DNA from: an uncultured Pseudomonadota bacterium | GTDB lineage: Bacteria > Pseudomonadota > Gammaproteobacteria > Burkholderiales > Rhodocyclaceae | Direction of reading: 5' to 3' | Assembly (NCBI GenBank): GCA_946479855.1 | Contig: CAMLHL010000038.1 | Span: 1 to 27,842 of the forward strand | Length of the DNA: 27,842 bases | Part shown: positions 1 through 7,137 of the stretch, piece after piece | Layout of the letters: every line of letters begins with the position of its first letter | Numbering within the stretch: position 1 is the stretch's first letter | The notes under the pieces: generated by a model | Seen by the model: only the letters and a program-made list of their open reading frames with translations | Databases searched by the model: none | Told to the model about the DNA's origin: nothing | Program-made: the position numbers and the translations under genes

Positions 1-866
1 TCATGGGGGCGCTGATCCAGACCATGATCGGCGATGCGATTCCGTTTTCCCGGCGGGCGAGGGCGAGCGGCATCGTGTCGAGTGCCTTTTCAGTGTCGAC
101 GATTGCCGGGGTGCCCCTGTCGCTGTGGCTGGCCAATCATCTCGGCTGGCGGGCGCCGTTCGTTTTGATTGCGGGGCTGAGCATGGTTTTTCTCGCCATC
201 GGCCTGCGCTTCCTGCCGGAATTGCGGCATCACCTGAGCGACGAGAAGCGCGCCCATCTGTTGTCGGCGACTTTCAGCGTGCTGGGCGATGCCAACCATC
301 TGCGCGCCCTGCTGTTTTCGGCGCTGATCATTTTTTCCGGGTTCACGGTGATTCCCTACATCACCGTCTATGCGGTGAATAACGTCGGCATTCCGCAACA
401 GCAGATTCCCATCGTCTATCTGGTCGGCGGTTCAGCCACCTTCATCACGGCCCGGCTGATCGGGCATTGGGCCGATCGGCACGGCAAGGCCGAGGTTTAT
501 CGCCGGGTGGCCTGGCTGGCGCTGCTCCCGGTGCTGCTGGTGACGCATGCCGGGCCGCTGCCGCTGTCGCTCTGGCTGATCTGCACCACCAGTTTTTTCG
601 TGCTGATCTCGGGCCGCATGATCCCGGCCATGGCGATCATCGCCTCGTCGGCCCAACCCAAGCTGCGCGGCACCTTCATGTCGCTCAATGGCACCGTGCA
701 GTCGCTGGCCATGGGGCTGGCCACCACGCTGGCCGGTTTTCTGATCTCGCTCGACGGCAGCGGCCGGATCGTCGGCTACCCCGTGGTCGGTTACGTGGCG
801 GTGGCAGCCAATCTGCTGGCAATCTGGTTTGTGGCCCGCATTGTCATGCACGGGCGTCATCCTTAG
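1..866 (+). CDS. MFS transporter, C-terminal part (truncated by window edge)
   Basis: The frame is open from base 3 and the true start lies left of the window. About 287 residues remain, enough for roughly the last seven or eight helices of a 12-helix major facilitator superfamily permease. The first part, with Arg-Arg-Ala-Arg-Ala followed by a Gly/Ser-rich helix and GVPLSLWLANHLGWRAPF, resembles the helix 4-5 region of DHA1-type drug and sugar efflux proteins. A cytoplasmic linker (ELRHHLSDEKRAHLL) separates the two halves, and hydrophobic segments then continue to the end. The product would be an inner-membrane proton-coupled exporter. The substrate cannot be told. nudC begins 29 bases downstream on the same strand, but nothing links the two functionally. 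Confidence 0.85.
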   Translation, partial: MGALIQTMIGDAIPFSRRARASGIVSSAFSVSTIAGVPLSLWLANHLGWRAPFVLIAGLSMVFLAIGLRFLPELRHHLSDEKRAHLLSATFSVLGDANHLRALLFSALIIFSGFTVIPYITVYAVNNVGIPQQQIPIVYLVGGSATFITARLIGHWADRHGKAEVYRRVAWLALLPVLLVTHAGPLPLSLWLICTTSFFVLISGRMIPAMAIIASSAQPKLRGTFMSLNGTVQSLAMGLATTLAGFLISLDGSGRIVGYPVVGYVAVAANLLAIWFVARIVMHGRHP

Positions 867-895
867 CATTGCCACATGCGGCATCAGGAGTCTTG

Positions 896-1669
896 ATGAA
901 TCACGCCAGTTACTGGATTTTGCGCTGCGAACACCGCTTGCTGACGATGGCGGGGGGCGCCCCCGAGCGGATTTTTCCGTCCGGCCCAGCCGCCGCCTTC
1001 GGCCACCCCGAAAACGCCCTGCTGGTCGGCGAATTGCATGGCTTGCCTTGCTACGCGGCCGATGTTGGCCGGCTGCCGGAAATTCCCGGCGGCGAGGCCA
1101 CCGCCTTGCGTGCCATTTTCCAACTGGCCGGGAACGAAGCCTTCGCCCTGGCCGGACGCGCCACGCAGTTGCTGGATTGGCAAAACAACCATCGCTTCTG
1201 CGGTAAATGCGGCACACCGACGACGCTGAAAACCGGCGAGACGGCGATGCAGTGTCCGGCCTGCGGGTTGCTGGCCTATCCGCGCATTTCGCCGGCGGTC
1301 ATGGTGCTGGTGCGGGACGGCGAGCGCCTGCTGCTGGCGCGCAGCCCGCATTTCAAACCGGGAGTATTCAGCGCCCTGGCCGGCTTCGTCGAACCCGGCG
1401 AAACGCTGGAGCAGTGTGCGGCCCGCGAGGTGCGGGAGGAGGTCGGCATCGAAATCGCCAACCTGCGCTATTTTCAGAGTCAGCCCTGGCCGTTTCCCAA
1501 TTCCCTGATGGTCGCTTTTTTTGCCGACTATGCCGGCGGAACGATTACGCCGGACCCGAACGAGATCGAGGCGGCGGACTGGTTTCCACTCGACGCGCTG
1601 CCGCTGCTGCCGGAAGCGGTCAGCATCTCACGGCGGCTGATCGAGGCGGCGCGCCAGCCGTCGGCCTAG
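896..1669 (+). CDS. nudC: NADH pyrophosphatase / NAD-capped RNA decapping enzyme NudC
   Basis: The 257-residue product hydrolyses NAD(H) to NMN(H) and AMP, and NudC family members also remove NAD caps from RNA. A four-cysteine zinc ribbon is visible (C102, C105, C120, C123). The Nudix box runs from G163 to about residue 185 and includes REVREEVGI. The family signature SQPWPFPNSLM at 195-205 separates NudC from other Nudix hydrolases. Length is normal (E. coli NudC has 257 residues). The frame is open much further upstream, but the ATG at 896 gives the expected N-terminus and has an AGGAG-like site just before it (around 886-890). Its last four bases overlap the convergent peroxidase gene. Expected to be cytoplasmic. 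Confidence 0.95.
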   Translation: MNHASYWILRCEHRLLTMAGGAPERIFPSGPAAAFGHPENALLVGELHGLPCYAADVGRLPEIPGGEATALRAIFQLAGNEAFALAGRATQLLDWQNNHRFCGKCGTPTTLKTGETAMQCPACGLLAYPRISPAVMVLVRDGERLLLARSPHFKPGVFSALAGFVEPGETLEQCAAREVREEVGIEIANLRYFQSQPWPFPNSLMVAFFADYAGGTITPDPNEIEAADWFPLDALPLLPEAVSISRRLIEAARQPSA

Positions 1670-2148
1670 AGCAGGGCGTCGATGGCTTCCGAGAGATCTT
1701 CCGGCGTGGTGGCCGAGGCGTAGCGGCGCACCACCTTGCCCTGCCGATCAATCAGGAATTTGGTGAAATTCCATTTGATCGCTTCGGTGCCGAGCACGCC
1801 CGCCGCCTCGTGTTTCAGCCAGGCGAATAGCGGGTGGGCGTGGTTGCCATTGACCTCGACCTTGGCAAAGAGCGGGAAGGTGACGTCGAAACGGCTCTGG
1901 CAGAAATGCCCGATGCTGTCGGCGTCGCCCGGTTCCTGGGCGCCGAACTGATTGCAGGGAAAACCGAGGACGACGAAGCCCTGTTCCTTATATCGCCGGT
2001 AGAGCACTTCGAGGCCGGCATACTGCGGGGTAAAGCCGCACTCGCTGGCGGTATTCACGACCAGCACCACCTTGCCGCGGTACTTGCCGAGCCTGTCCTC
2101 GTCGCCGTTGAGGCGCTCGGCAGTGAAATCGTAGAAGGTCTTGTTCAT
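1666..2148 (-). CDS. glutathione peroxidase family protein (BtuE-like, Cys type)
   Basis: The 160-residue product belongs to the thioredoxin-fold glutathione peroxidase family, which reduces peroxides with glutathione or thioredoxin. The catalytic cysteine is C37 in NTASECGFTPQY, replacing the selenocysteine of animal enzymes. The rest of the catalytic tetrad is present: Q71 in GFPCNQFGAQEPG, and W126 and N127 in KWNFTKFLID. Further cysteines (C65, C83) could act as resolving cysteines, as in thioredoxin-dependent bacterial members. No signal peptide is seen, so it should be cytoplasmic. The CHRD gene ends 25 bases upstream on the same strand, so the two may be co-transcribed. The 3' end overlaps nudC by four bases. 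Confidence 0.93.
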   Translation of the reverse strand: MNKTFYDFTAERLNGDEDRLGKYRGKVVLVVNTASECGFTPQYAGLEVLYRRYKEQGFVVLGFPCNQFGAQEPGDADSIGHFCQSRFDVTFPLFAKVEVNGNHAHPLFAWLKHEAAGVLGTEAIKWNFTKFLIDRQGKVVRRYASATTPEDLSEAIDALL

Positions 2149-2173
2149 CGCATATCCACTTGGCGACCGCTGT

Positions 2174-2635
2174 TCAGTAAGTGCTGCCTGCTGTCTTGGG
2201 CGGAATCATCTGGCCCCGAATCTCGCCGGACTTGTGTTCGGCGCTATGCACGTTCACATAAAGTTCGCCAGCCTTGTAGGCCTGGTATTGCTCGGCGCTC
2301 AGCTTGCTGCCCTCGGGCACCGCCCAGCCGTTGTCGCCACTCCGCTCGAGGGTGACGATGACCGGCCCGTTGGTGCCGGCCTTGCCGATATGGATGTGCG
2401 CCATGGTACCGGCCAGGTTGCTGGTCATGACCTTGCCGTTGACGCTCATGTCCGTTTTGACGGTGATGGCGACCTCGCCGGCTGCCTTCGTGGCGACCGG
2501 CGGCACTTCCATGTCGCCGGAAAGCTTGAATTTAAGGTCGTCGGCGGCCACCGGCATGGCAAACGCGGCGAGCGTCAGGGCGATGGCGGCAAGGGTGCCG
2601 GGCAGGGCCAGGCGAGAACTTGGTGATGAATACAT
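2174..2635 (-). CDS. exported CHRD-domain protein
   Basis: The 153-residue protein starts with a clear signal peptide: a basic start, the hydrophobic stretch LPGTLAAIALTLAAFAMP, and a likely cut after AMPVAA. The rest is one CHRD domain, recognisable from LSGDMEVPPV near the start, the central GTMAHIHIGKAG and the final LYVNVHSAEHKSGEIRGQM. CHRD domains are named after chordin; their role in bacteria is poorly known. A second ATG lies five codons upstream (2650), but the bases between the two carry AGAGGG six bases before 2635, which favours 2635. It probably shares a transcript with the downstream peroxidase gene. Expected to be periplasmic or secreted. Confidence 0.85.
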   Translation of the reverse strand: MYSSPSSRLALPGTLAAIALTLAAFAMPVAADDLKFKLSGDMEVPPVATKAAGEVAITVKTDMSVNGKVMTSNLAGTMAHIHIGKAGTNGPVIVTLERSGDNGWAVPEGSKLSAEQYQAYKAGELYVNVHSAEHKSGEIRGQMIPPKTAGSTY

Positions 2636-2901
2636 GGCAGGCCCTCTCATGCTGAACGGGGAATGTGGCTAGGCGAGGTCGACGGGAGCCGGCGGGCATT
2701 GATTGCCACATCCAGCCATAATCCATTTGATTGTTCGCGACCGACTTTGGTTCGACCAATCATGCCGGTACCTGGATTTGCCGGCGTGATGGCTTGGGGT
2801 GGAAGATCGCTTTACGGTACGATCCGGCAGCGAAGCATGGTCGGAGCCCGGCGGGGAATCTTCCCGCGGCGGCCATGGCGATCTTTGCGCAAAGGATAAC
2901 A

Positions 2902-4128
2902 ATGAAAATCAACCTGCAGCGGGCCATTACCTCGCTGACCGGCGCCCTCGATTTTGTCGGTATCGACGAGGTCCACCACGGCAAGCGTGTCGCCCTGATG
3001 GCACTGTCCATCGCCCAGGAAATGACGTGGCCGCAAGCGCGCTGCGAAGAAATGCTCTATGCCGGGATGCTGCACGACTGCGGAGTGTCGCGCAACAAGG
3101 AGCATCGTTCCCTGACCGAGACGCTGGAGTGGGAGGGCGCCGAGGAGCACTGTCTGCGCGGCGAGCAGTATCTGCTGGCCTGTCCGCCGCTGGCGAGGTT
3201 TTCGACGGTGGTGCGCTGGCACCATACGCGCTGGGAAAAATTGCTGCCGCTGGATATTGATCCGGATCGGCGACTGGAGGCCAACCTGATTTTCCTGGCC
3301 GACCGTGCCGACGTGTTGCTCGCTCCCTATTTTGTCGGTGCCACCTTGAAGAACGAGATTCTTTGGGAATACCCGGCGATTGTCGAGCGACTGACCGGCC
3401 TGGCCGGTACGCTGTTCTGCCCGGAACTGGCCGCGGCGTTCCGGTGTGTCGCCAGCCGCGAGTCGTTCTGGCTGGCGATGGATCCGGCCTACATCGAAGA
3501 CGAGATCGAGGGCCATCTGGCCCGTTCAACGCCGGTCGAGCTGGATACGGCCCAGGCGCTGGCCATTGCCGGCCTGTTTGCGCGCACGGTGGATGCCAAG
3601 AGTTCCTATACGCTGGAGCACTCGACACGGGTGGCCAGGATTGCCCGTTTCCTGGCCGAGACCTTGGGTTTCGGCGGGCAGCATCTGGACGAGATCGAGA
3701 TCGCCGGCCTCTTGCACGATCTCGGCAAGCTGCGCGTGCCGGAAGAAATCATCGACAAGCCGGGGCCGCTGACCCGCGAGGAGCGGGCTTTTGTCATGCG
3801 CCACAGCTATGACACCGGGCATCTCCTGAAAAAAGTATTCCCCAACCTGCCGATCGCCGAATGGGCGGCGATGCACCACGAGAACCTGCTCGGTACCGGC
3901 TATCCGTTTCATCGCCAGGCCAAGGTCATTCCCCGCGAAGCCCGCCTGATCGCCGTTGCCGACATTTTCCAGGCGCTCGCCCAGGAGCGGCCATACCGCG
4001 GCCACATGGACAAATCCGAAGTCATGTCGCGCCTGGAGGGTCTTTCCACGCAAGGGCGCATCGATCCGGAAATGGTCGACCTGCTGCGCGCCAATCTCGA
4101 CCACTGTTACGCCCTGGCCGTCGAGTAG
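2902..4128 (+). CDS. tandem HD-domain signalling protein with C-terminal HD-GYP
   Basis: The 408-residue protein has two HD-type domains and no membrane segment or signal peptide. The N-terminal domain (about 20-190) keeps an HD pair at H58-D59 and a histidine pair at 107-108 but lacks the GYP motif. The C-terminal domain (about 225-400) is a complete HD-GYP domain: H240, H272-D273 in LLHDLGKLRVP, and HHENLLGTGYP at 325-335. HD-GYP domains hydrolyse cyclic di-GMP; the N-terminal domain may be regulatory or act on another phosphoester. The ATG at 2902 follows AAAGGA by six bases; the frame is open further upstream, but that stretch does not look like family sequence. It stands alone and is convergent with the transglutaminase-like gene. 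Confidence 0.9.
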   Translation: MKINLQRAITSLTGALDFVGIDEVHHGKRVALMALSIAQEMTWPQARCEEMLYAGMLHDCGVSRNKEHRSLTETLEWEGAEEHCLRGEQYLLACPPLARFSTVVRWHHTRWEKLLPLDIDPDRRLEANLIFLADRADVLLAPYFVGATLKNEILWEYPAIVERLTGLAGTLFCPELAAAFRCVASRESFWLAMDPAYIEDEIEGHLARSTPVELDTAQALAIAGLFARTVDAKSSYTLEHSTRVARIARFLAETLGFGGQHLDEIEIAGLLHDLGKLRVPEEIIDKPGPLTREERAFVMRHSYDTGHLLKKVFPNLPIAEWAAMHHENLLGTGYPFHRQAKVIPREARLIAVADIFQALAQERPYRGHMDKSEVMSRLEGLSTQGRIDPEMVDLLRANLDHCYALAVE

Positions 4129-4235
4129 GGGGCTACGGTCGACGGCAAAAATGGCCCAAAAGCCAAAGGCCGCGGCGTTCCGGCCCTGGCATGATCGGGC
4201 CCGGTATCCGCGGCGTCCGGGGCCGGTCGCTTCCT

Positions 4236-5528
4236 TCAGCGCCCGGGGGCCGCAGCGAGCAGCGTCGGCAAGGCCTCGTGACCAAAGGCGTAGGGGAAGG
4301 CCCGCAAGTCCGTCAGCAGACCACCGTCGCTCGGCGCGCGGCCCAGTCGCTCGAAATCCTGCGCCGTCAGCGGGGTAATCTTGGCGGCATCGCGCTGGCG
4401 GCTGAAGACGCCGTTCCGCCACTGGTATACCTCGTCGAGCTTCTGGTCATAGGTATAGGCATGGTGGTTGTCGTTGTAGTAGTCGCTGAACTTGTTGCCG
4501 CCCAGATACACTGCGGTCGAGCCTTCGTAACCCGTCTTCTTGCTGGAGCGAGGATCGGTGTTCAGGAAATACACCCAGTCGCCGGGAACGAAGTTCTTGG
4601 CGGCAATCCCGTATTCGATTTTCAGAATCTTTCCCGGACGGTTCGCCGCGCCGGCTTGGTAGCCGATTTCGAAGGCCCACATTTCAGCCGGTTCGACGGC
4701 GACCAGCGGTTCGTGGTCGCGGACCAGGCGGGCTTCCACGAGGTGCAGGCGAAGCGGATCGTTCCTGACGCGGCGATAGTAGTCCAGCACCCCCTGGACC
4801 ATGGCAATCTTGGTCGCCGTGTAGCAGCCCATCGAGTAATGCTCGGGGTGGATAAAGATATCGTTGATCGCCTCGTGCAATGGAGCGCCGGGGCGCAGCG
4901 CCCCGTCTTGCCAATAGCGGCGGTTCCACCTCGCCGCTTCGCCATTCGGCCAGTTCCAGGTGACGCTTTGCACCCAGGCGACGGTGTTTTGACGGATGCC
5001 GATGTGGTCGCTCAGTGCTGCAATGTCACAGTCGGCGCTGGTGAATTCGGTCAGGCGTCCGTGCTGGAGGAGGGCCAGCATGATTTCCTTTTGGGAGACC
5101 GTCCGCACGACCTTGTTTTTGCCGCCACTGGCCGGCAGCGTCAGCATCACGTCGTGAATTTGCAGTGCAGGTCGCGCCTGGAAGTCGAGCGTCGCCGAGT
5201 CGTCATCCGGGGTGTTCAGGGTATACAGCGCCTGTCCGGCCGCACGATCCACCTGCACGCGGACCTGTCCGGGGGCGATGTCGAGCGCCCGCAGATAGGC
5301 CGCCATGTCGGCCTCGAGCCGGGGGAGTCGATCGGGAAGGCAGGTAAAGCGGATGCCTCCCGCCGTGCTGGCCGGGCCTGCATTCCCCATGGCAATCACC
5401 TTGTCCGCCATCCGGCTCAGCGACCTGCCGCTGGCGGTCATGTCCGAACATAGCCAGCTCGCGCCGAGGATGGCCGCCACGATGCACCATGAAAGCGAGC
5501 GACCGAAAATATGAGAGGTAATCCGCAT
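4236..5528 (-). CDS. secreted or membrane-anchored protein resembling Tgl transglutaminase
   Basis: The product has 430 residues with an N-terminal hydrophobic segment (about 8-28) that is a signal peptide or anchor. The C-terminal half resembles Bacillus Tgl (protein-glutamine gamma-glutamyltransferase), which cross-links spore coat proteins. SMGCYTATKIAMVQGVLDYY (C235) matches the region of the Tgl catalytic cysteine, and VPGDWVYFLNTD (314-325) followed by YEGSTAVYLGGNKFSDYYND (334-353) matches the Tgl core downstream of it. By my alignment from memory, the Tgl histidine position is a tyrosine here, although H355-H356 lie close by, so activity is uncertain. The first 200 residues match nothing I recognise. 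It is a single gene; the ATG at 5528 has AGGTG five bases upstream. The family call is an inference. Confidence 0.6.
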   Translation of the reverse strand: MRITSHIFGRSLSWCIVAAILGASWLCSDMTASGRSLSRMADKVIAMGNAGPASTAGGIRFTCLPDRLPRLEADMAAYLRALDIAPGQVRVQVDRAAGQALYTLNTPDDDSATLDFQARPALQIHDVMLTLPASGGKNKVVRTVSQKEIMLALLQHGRLTEFTSADCDIAALSDHIGIRQNTVAWVQSVTWNWPNGEAARWNRRYWQDGALRPGAPLHEAINDIFIHPEHYSMGCYTATKIAMVQGVLDYYRRVRNDPLRLHLVEARLVRDHEPLVAVEPAEMWAFEIGYQAGAANRPGKILKIEYGIAAKNFVPGDWVYFLNTDPRSSKKTGYEGSTAVYLGGNKFSDYYNDNHHAYTYDQKLDEVYQWRNGVFSRQRDAAKITPLTAQDFERLGRAPSDGGLLTDLRAFPYAFGHEALPTLLAAAPGR

Positions 5529-5934
5529 ATTCGCACCTGCCAGGATTCAAGGGGCGATGGCCAATGACATGGCGCGCAGTGGTGAGCCACGGTGCGCTCC
5601 CCGCCACGCCCGGCATGAAGGAAAGATCCAGCAAAGCGCACCACCTGACCGCGGACAGGCCGGCAGGTGATGGGAGGACCTGCGATATGAAGTCAGATGC
5701 TCTCTTTCAGCGTTCGGTTCCCCGGGTTGTTGGCCGGTCCGTCGGCGCAACCCCGGTCAGGCCGGCCGCCCGTGGCATCGCTGGCACGGCGGCCGGCGGG
5801 ATGGGGGGGCGCCGCCGATCCCTGATCCGGGTTGAACGAAATCCGCGGCGCCGGGTCGATCTGGATATGCTGCATCCGTCATATCCGGCGCGCACCACAC
5901 TGGACTCGCCGGGCACATCGACAAGGAGACTCCC
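5529..5934. other. 406-base intergenic region without a convincing gene
   Basis: This lies between the divergent transglutaminase-like and VOC genes and must hold both promoters, but I see no clean -35/-10 pair. Short open frames here have no family sequence and no good start. It contains loose GC-rich inverted repeats (for example CACCTG near 5644 and CAGGTG near 5665) of no clear meaning. AAGGAG at 5923-5928 is the ribosome binding site of the VOC gene. Confidence 0.5.
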
Positions 5935-6417
5935 ATGACCCAGATTTCTCCCATTCCCCCGGGCATGACCGCCGTCACCCCGCATCTTGTCTGCCGCGGC
6001 GCAGCTGCGGCCATCGACTTCTACAAGCAGGCGTTTGGCGCCGTCGAATGCGCCCGCCTGCCCGGGCCGGATGGCCGCTTGATGCACGGCCTGATCACCA
6101 TTGGCGGGGCTACCGTCATGCTGGTCGATGAATTCCCCGAACAGCCGGAACAATGCGCCCTCAGTCCGCTCGCCCTGAAGGGGTCGCCGGTCACCATGCA
6201 TCTTTATGTGCCGGATGTTGACGCGACGCTGGCACAGGCCGTGGCCGCCGGTGCCAAGCTCACCATGCCGGCCGCCGACATGTTCTGGGGCGACCGTTAT
6301 GGCCGGCTGGAGGACCCCTTCGGCCACCACTGGTCGGTCGCCACGCATATCCGCGATGTCAGCCCCGAAGAGATCGTCGCGGCGATGAACAAGAATTGTC
6401 CGGATAGCGCGGCATAA
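5935..6417 (+). CDS. VOC family protein, PhnB/glyoxalase-like
   Basis: The 160-residue protein belongs to the vicinal oxygen chelate superfamily. Two beta-alpha-beta-beta-beta modules are visible. The first starts at VTPHLVCRGAAAAIDFYKQAFGA, the second at VTMHLYVPDVDATLAQAVAAGAK and ends in the typical YGRLEDPFGHHWSVATH. This arrangement is that of the PhnB-like or YdfO-like branch, whose substrates are mostly unknown; some relatives are antibiotic-binding or dioxygenase-like. It is cytoplasmic. AAGGAG lies six bases before the ATG. The GFA gene follows after 38 bases on the same strand, so they may be co-transcribed. The exact reaction cannot be told. Confidence 0.88.
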   Translation: MTQISPIPPGMTAVTPHLVCRGAAAAIDFYKQAFGAVECARLPGPDGRLMHGLITIGGATVMLVDEFPEQPEQCALSPLALKGSPVTMHLYVPDVDATLAQAVAAGAKLTMPAADMFWGDRYGRLEDPFGHHWSVATHIRDVSPEEIVAAMNKNCPDSAA

Positions 6418-6455
6418 TCGGACCGCTCGTCAATTTTCACGCTAGGAGCCGGACC

Positions 6456-6803
6456 ATGATCTACAAGGGAAGCTGTCACTGCGGCGCGGTCGCCTTCGAG
6501 GTCGAAGGCGAACTCGAGCAGGTCGCCGACTGCAATTGTTCGATCTGCTCGCGCAAAGGGGCGCTGCTCTGGTTCGTGCCGCGCGATAAATTGCGCCTGC
6601 TGACCCCGGAGGAGGCGCTGACCACCTACAAATTCGGCAAGGAGCGGATCAGCCATCGCTTCTGTTCGCGTTGTGGCATCCATCCCTTCGGCGAAGGCAG
6701 CGATCCGGCCGGCCACCGGATGGCGGCGATCAATGTCCGCTGTCTGGAAGGAGTCGATCTGGCGGCTTTGCCAGTCAAGCATTTTGATGGGAAGTCGCTG
6801 TGA
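6456..6803 (+). CDS. GFA / CENP-V family zinc protein
   Basis: The 115-residue protein has the full zinc-binding pattern of the GFA family, named after the glutathione-dependent formaldehyde-activating enzyme: C7 and C9 in CHCGAV, C26, C28 and C31 in CNCSIC, and C70 and C73 in FCSRCGIHPF. Most family members bind zinc and possibly glutathione adducts, and only a few have a proven reaction. Length is normal. AGGAG lies about six bases before the ATG. It follows the VOC gene; both families include glutathione- or aldehyde-linked enzymes, so a shared detoxification role is possible but is only an inference. A terminator-like hairpin follows at 6917-6941. Confidence 0.88.
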   Translation: MIYKGSCHCGAVAFEVEGELEQVADCNCSICSRKGALLWFVPRDKLRLLTPEEALTTYKFGKERISHRFCSRCGIHPFGEGSDPAGHRMAAINVRCLEGVDLAALPVKHFDGKSL

Positions 6804-6840
6804 AGATGGTTGAAGCGCGGTTTTCTGCGCTGGCGTTGGG

Positions 6841-7000
6841 TTCCGCCCTGGCGGGGCAGCTTGCCTGCTTTGGCTTCGCCAAAAGAAAGTAAGCCAAGGC
6901 TATTGCTGGCGCAGCGAAAAGGCGACCCTGGGTCGCTTTTTCTTTGGCTACTATCTTTGGGCGAAGCCAAAGAAAGTACGCCCGCCCTCAAGGCGGAAAG
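6841..7000. repeat. palindrome-rich intergenic repeat element
   Basis: This gene-free stretch holds several nested inverted repeats built on the same word. TTTGGC-TTC-GCCAAA lies at 6869-6883. GCGACCC-T-GGGTCGC lies at 6922-6936. TTTCTTTGGCT at 6939-6949 pairs perfectly with AGCCAAAGAAA at 6965-6975. The related strings AAAAGAAAGTAAGCC and CCAAAGAAAGTACGCC occur in direct orientation about 88 bases apart. From memory, similar CTTTGG/AAAGAAAGTA elements are scattered between genes in Rhodocyclales and other proteobacterial genomes, which would make this a dispersed repeat. There is only one element in this window, so that part is not shown here. Confidence 0.6.
6917..6941 (+). terminator. candidate Rho-independent terminator inside the repeat
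   Basis: A seven-base GC-rich stem (GCGACCC with GGGTCGC, one-base centre, so the real loop must open further) is extended by a G-T pair and A-T pairs and runs into CTTTTT. It lies 114 bases past the GFA gene on the same strand and could end that transcript. It is also part of the larger palindromic repeat, so termination may be a by-product. Confidence 0.45.
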
Positions 7001-7137
7001 CAGCACGAGCCCGAAGCCCGGCACCTCAACCTGCGCGCCGGAATTTCGTGCGTTCCACCCGATTGGCAGCCCGATCACCATCGTCGCCAGCCCCCCCATC
7101 TGCTACCATTCGCCCCTGATTTTTCAGGCCTTCCTCC

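Noticed and set aside
3861..5453. A 530-codon open frame on the plus strand.
   Set aside because: It is antisense to the transglutaminase-like gene and partly overlaps the HD-GYP gene in another frame; the sequence is low-complexity Arg/Gly/Val-rich, typical of GC-rich shadow frames.
5529..5934. Short open frames on both strands between the transglutaminase-like and VOC genes.
   Set aside because: They lack ribosome sites, have shadow-like composition and no recognisable domains.
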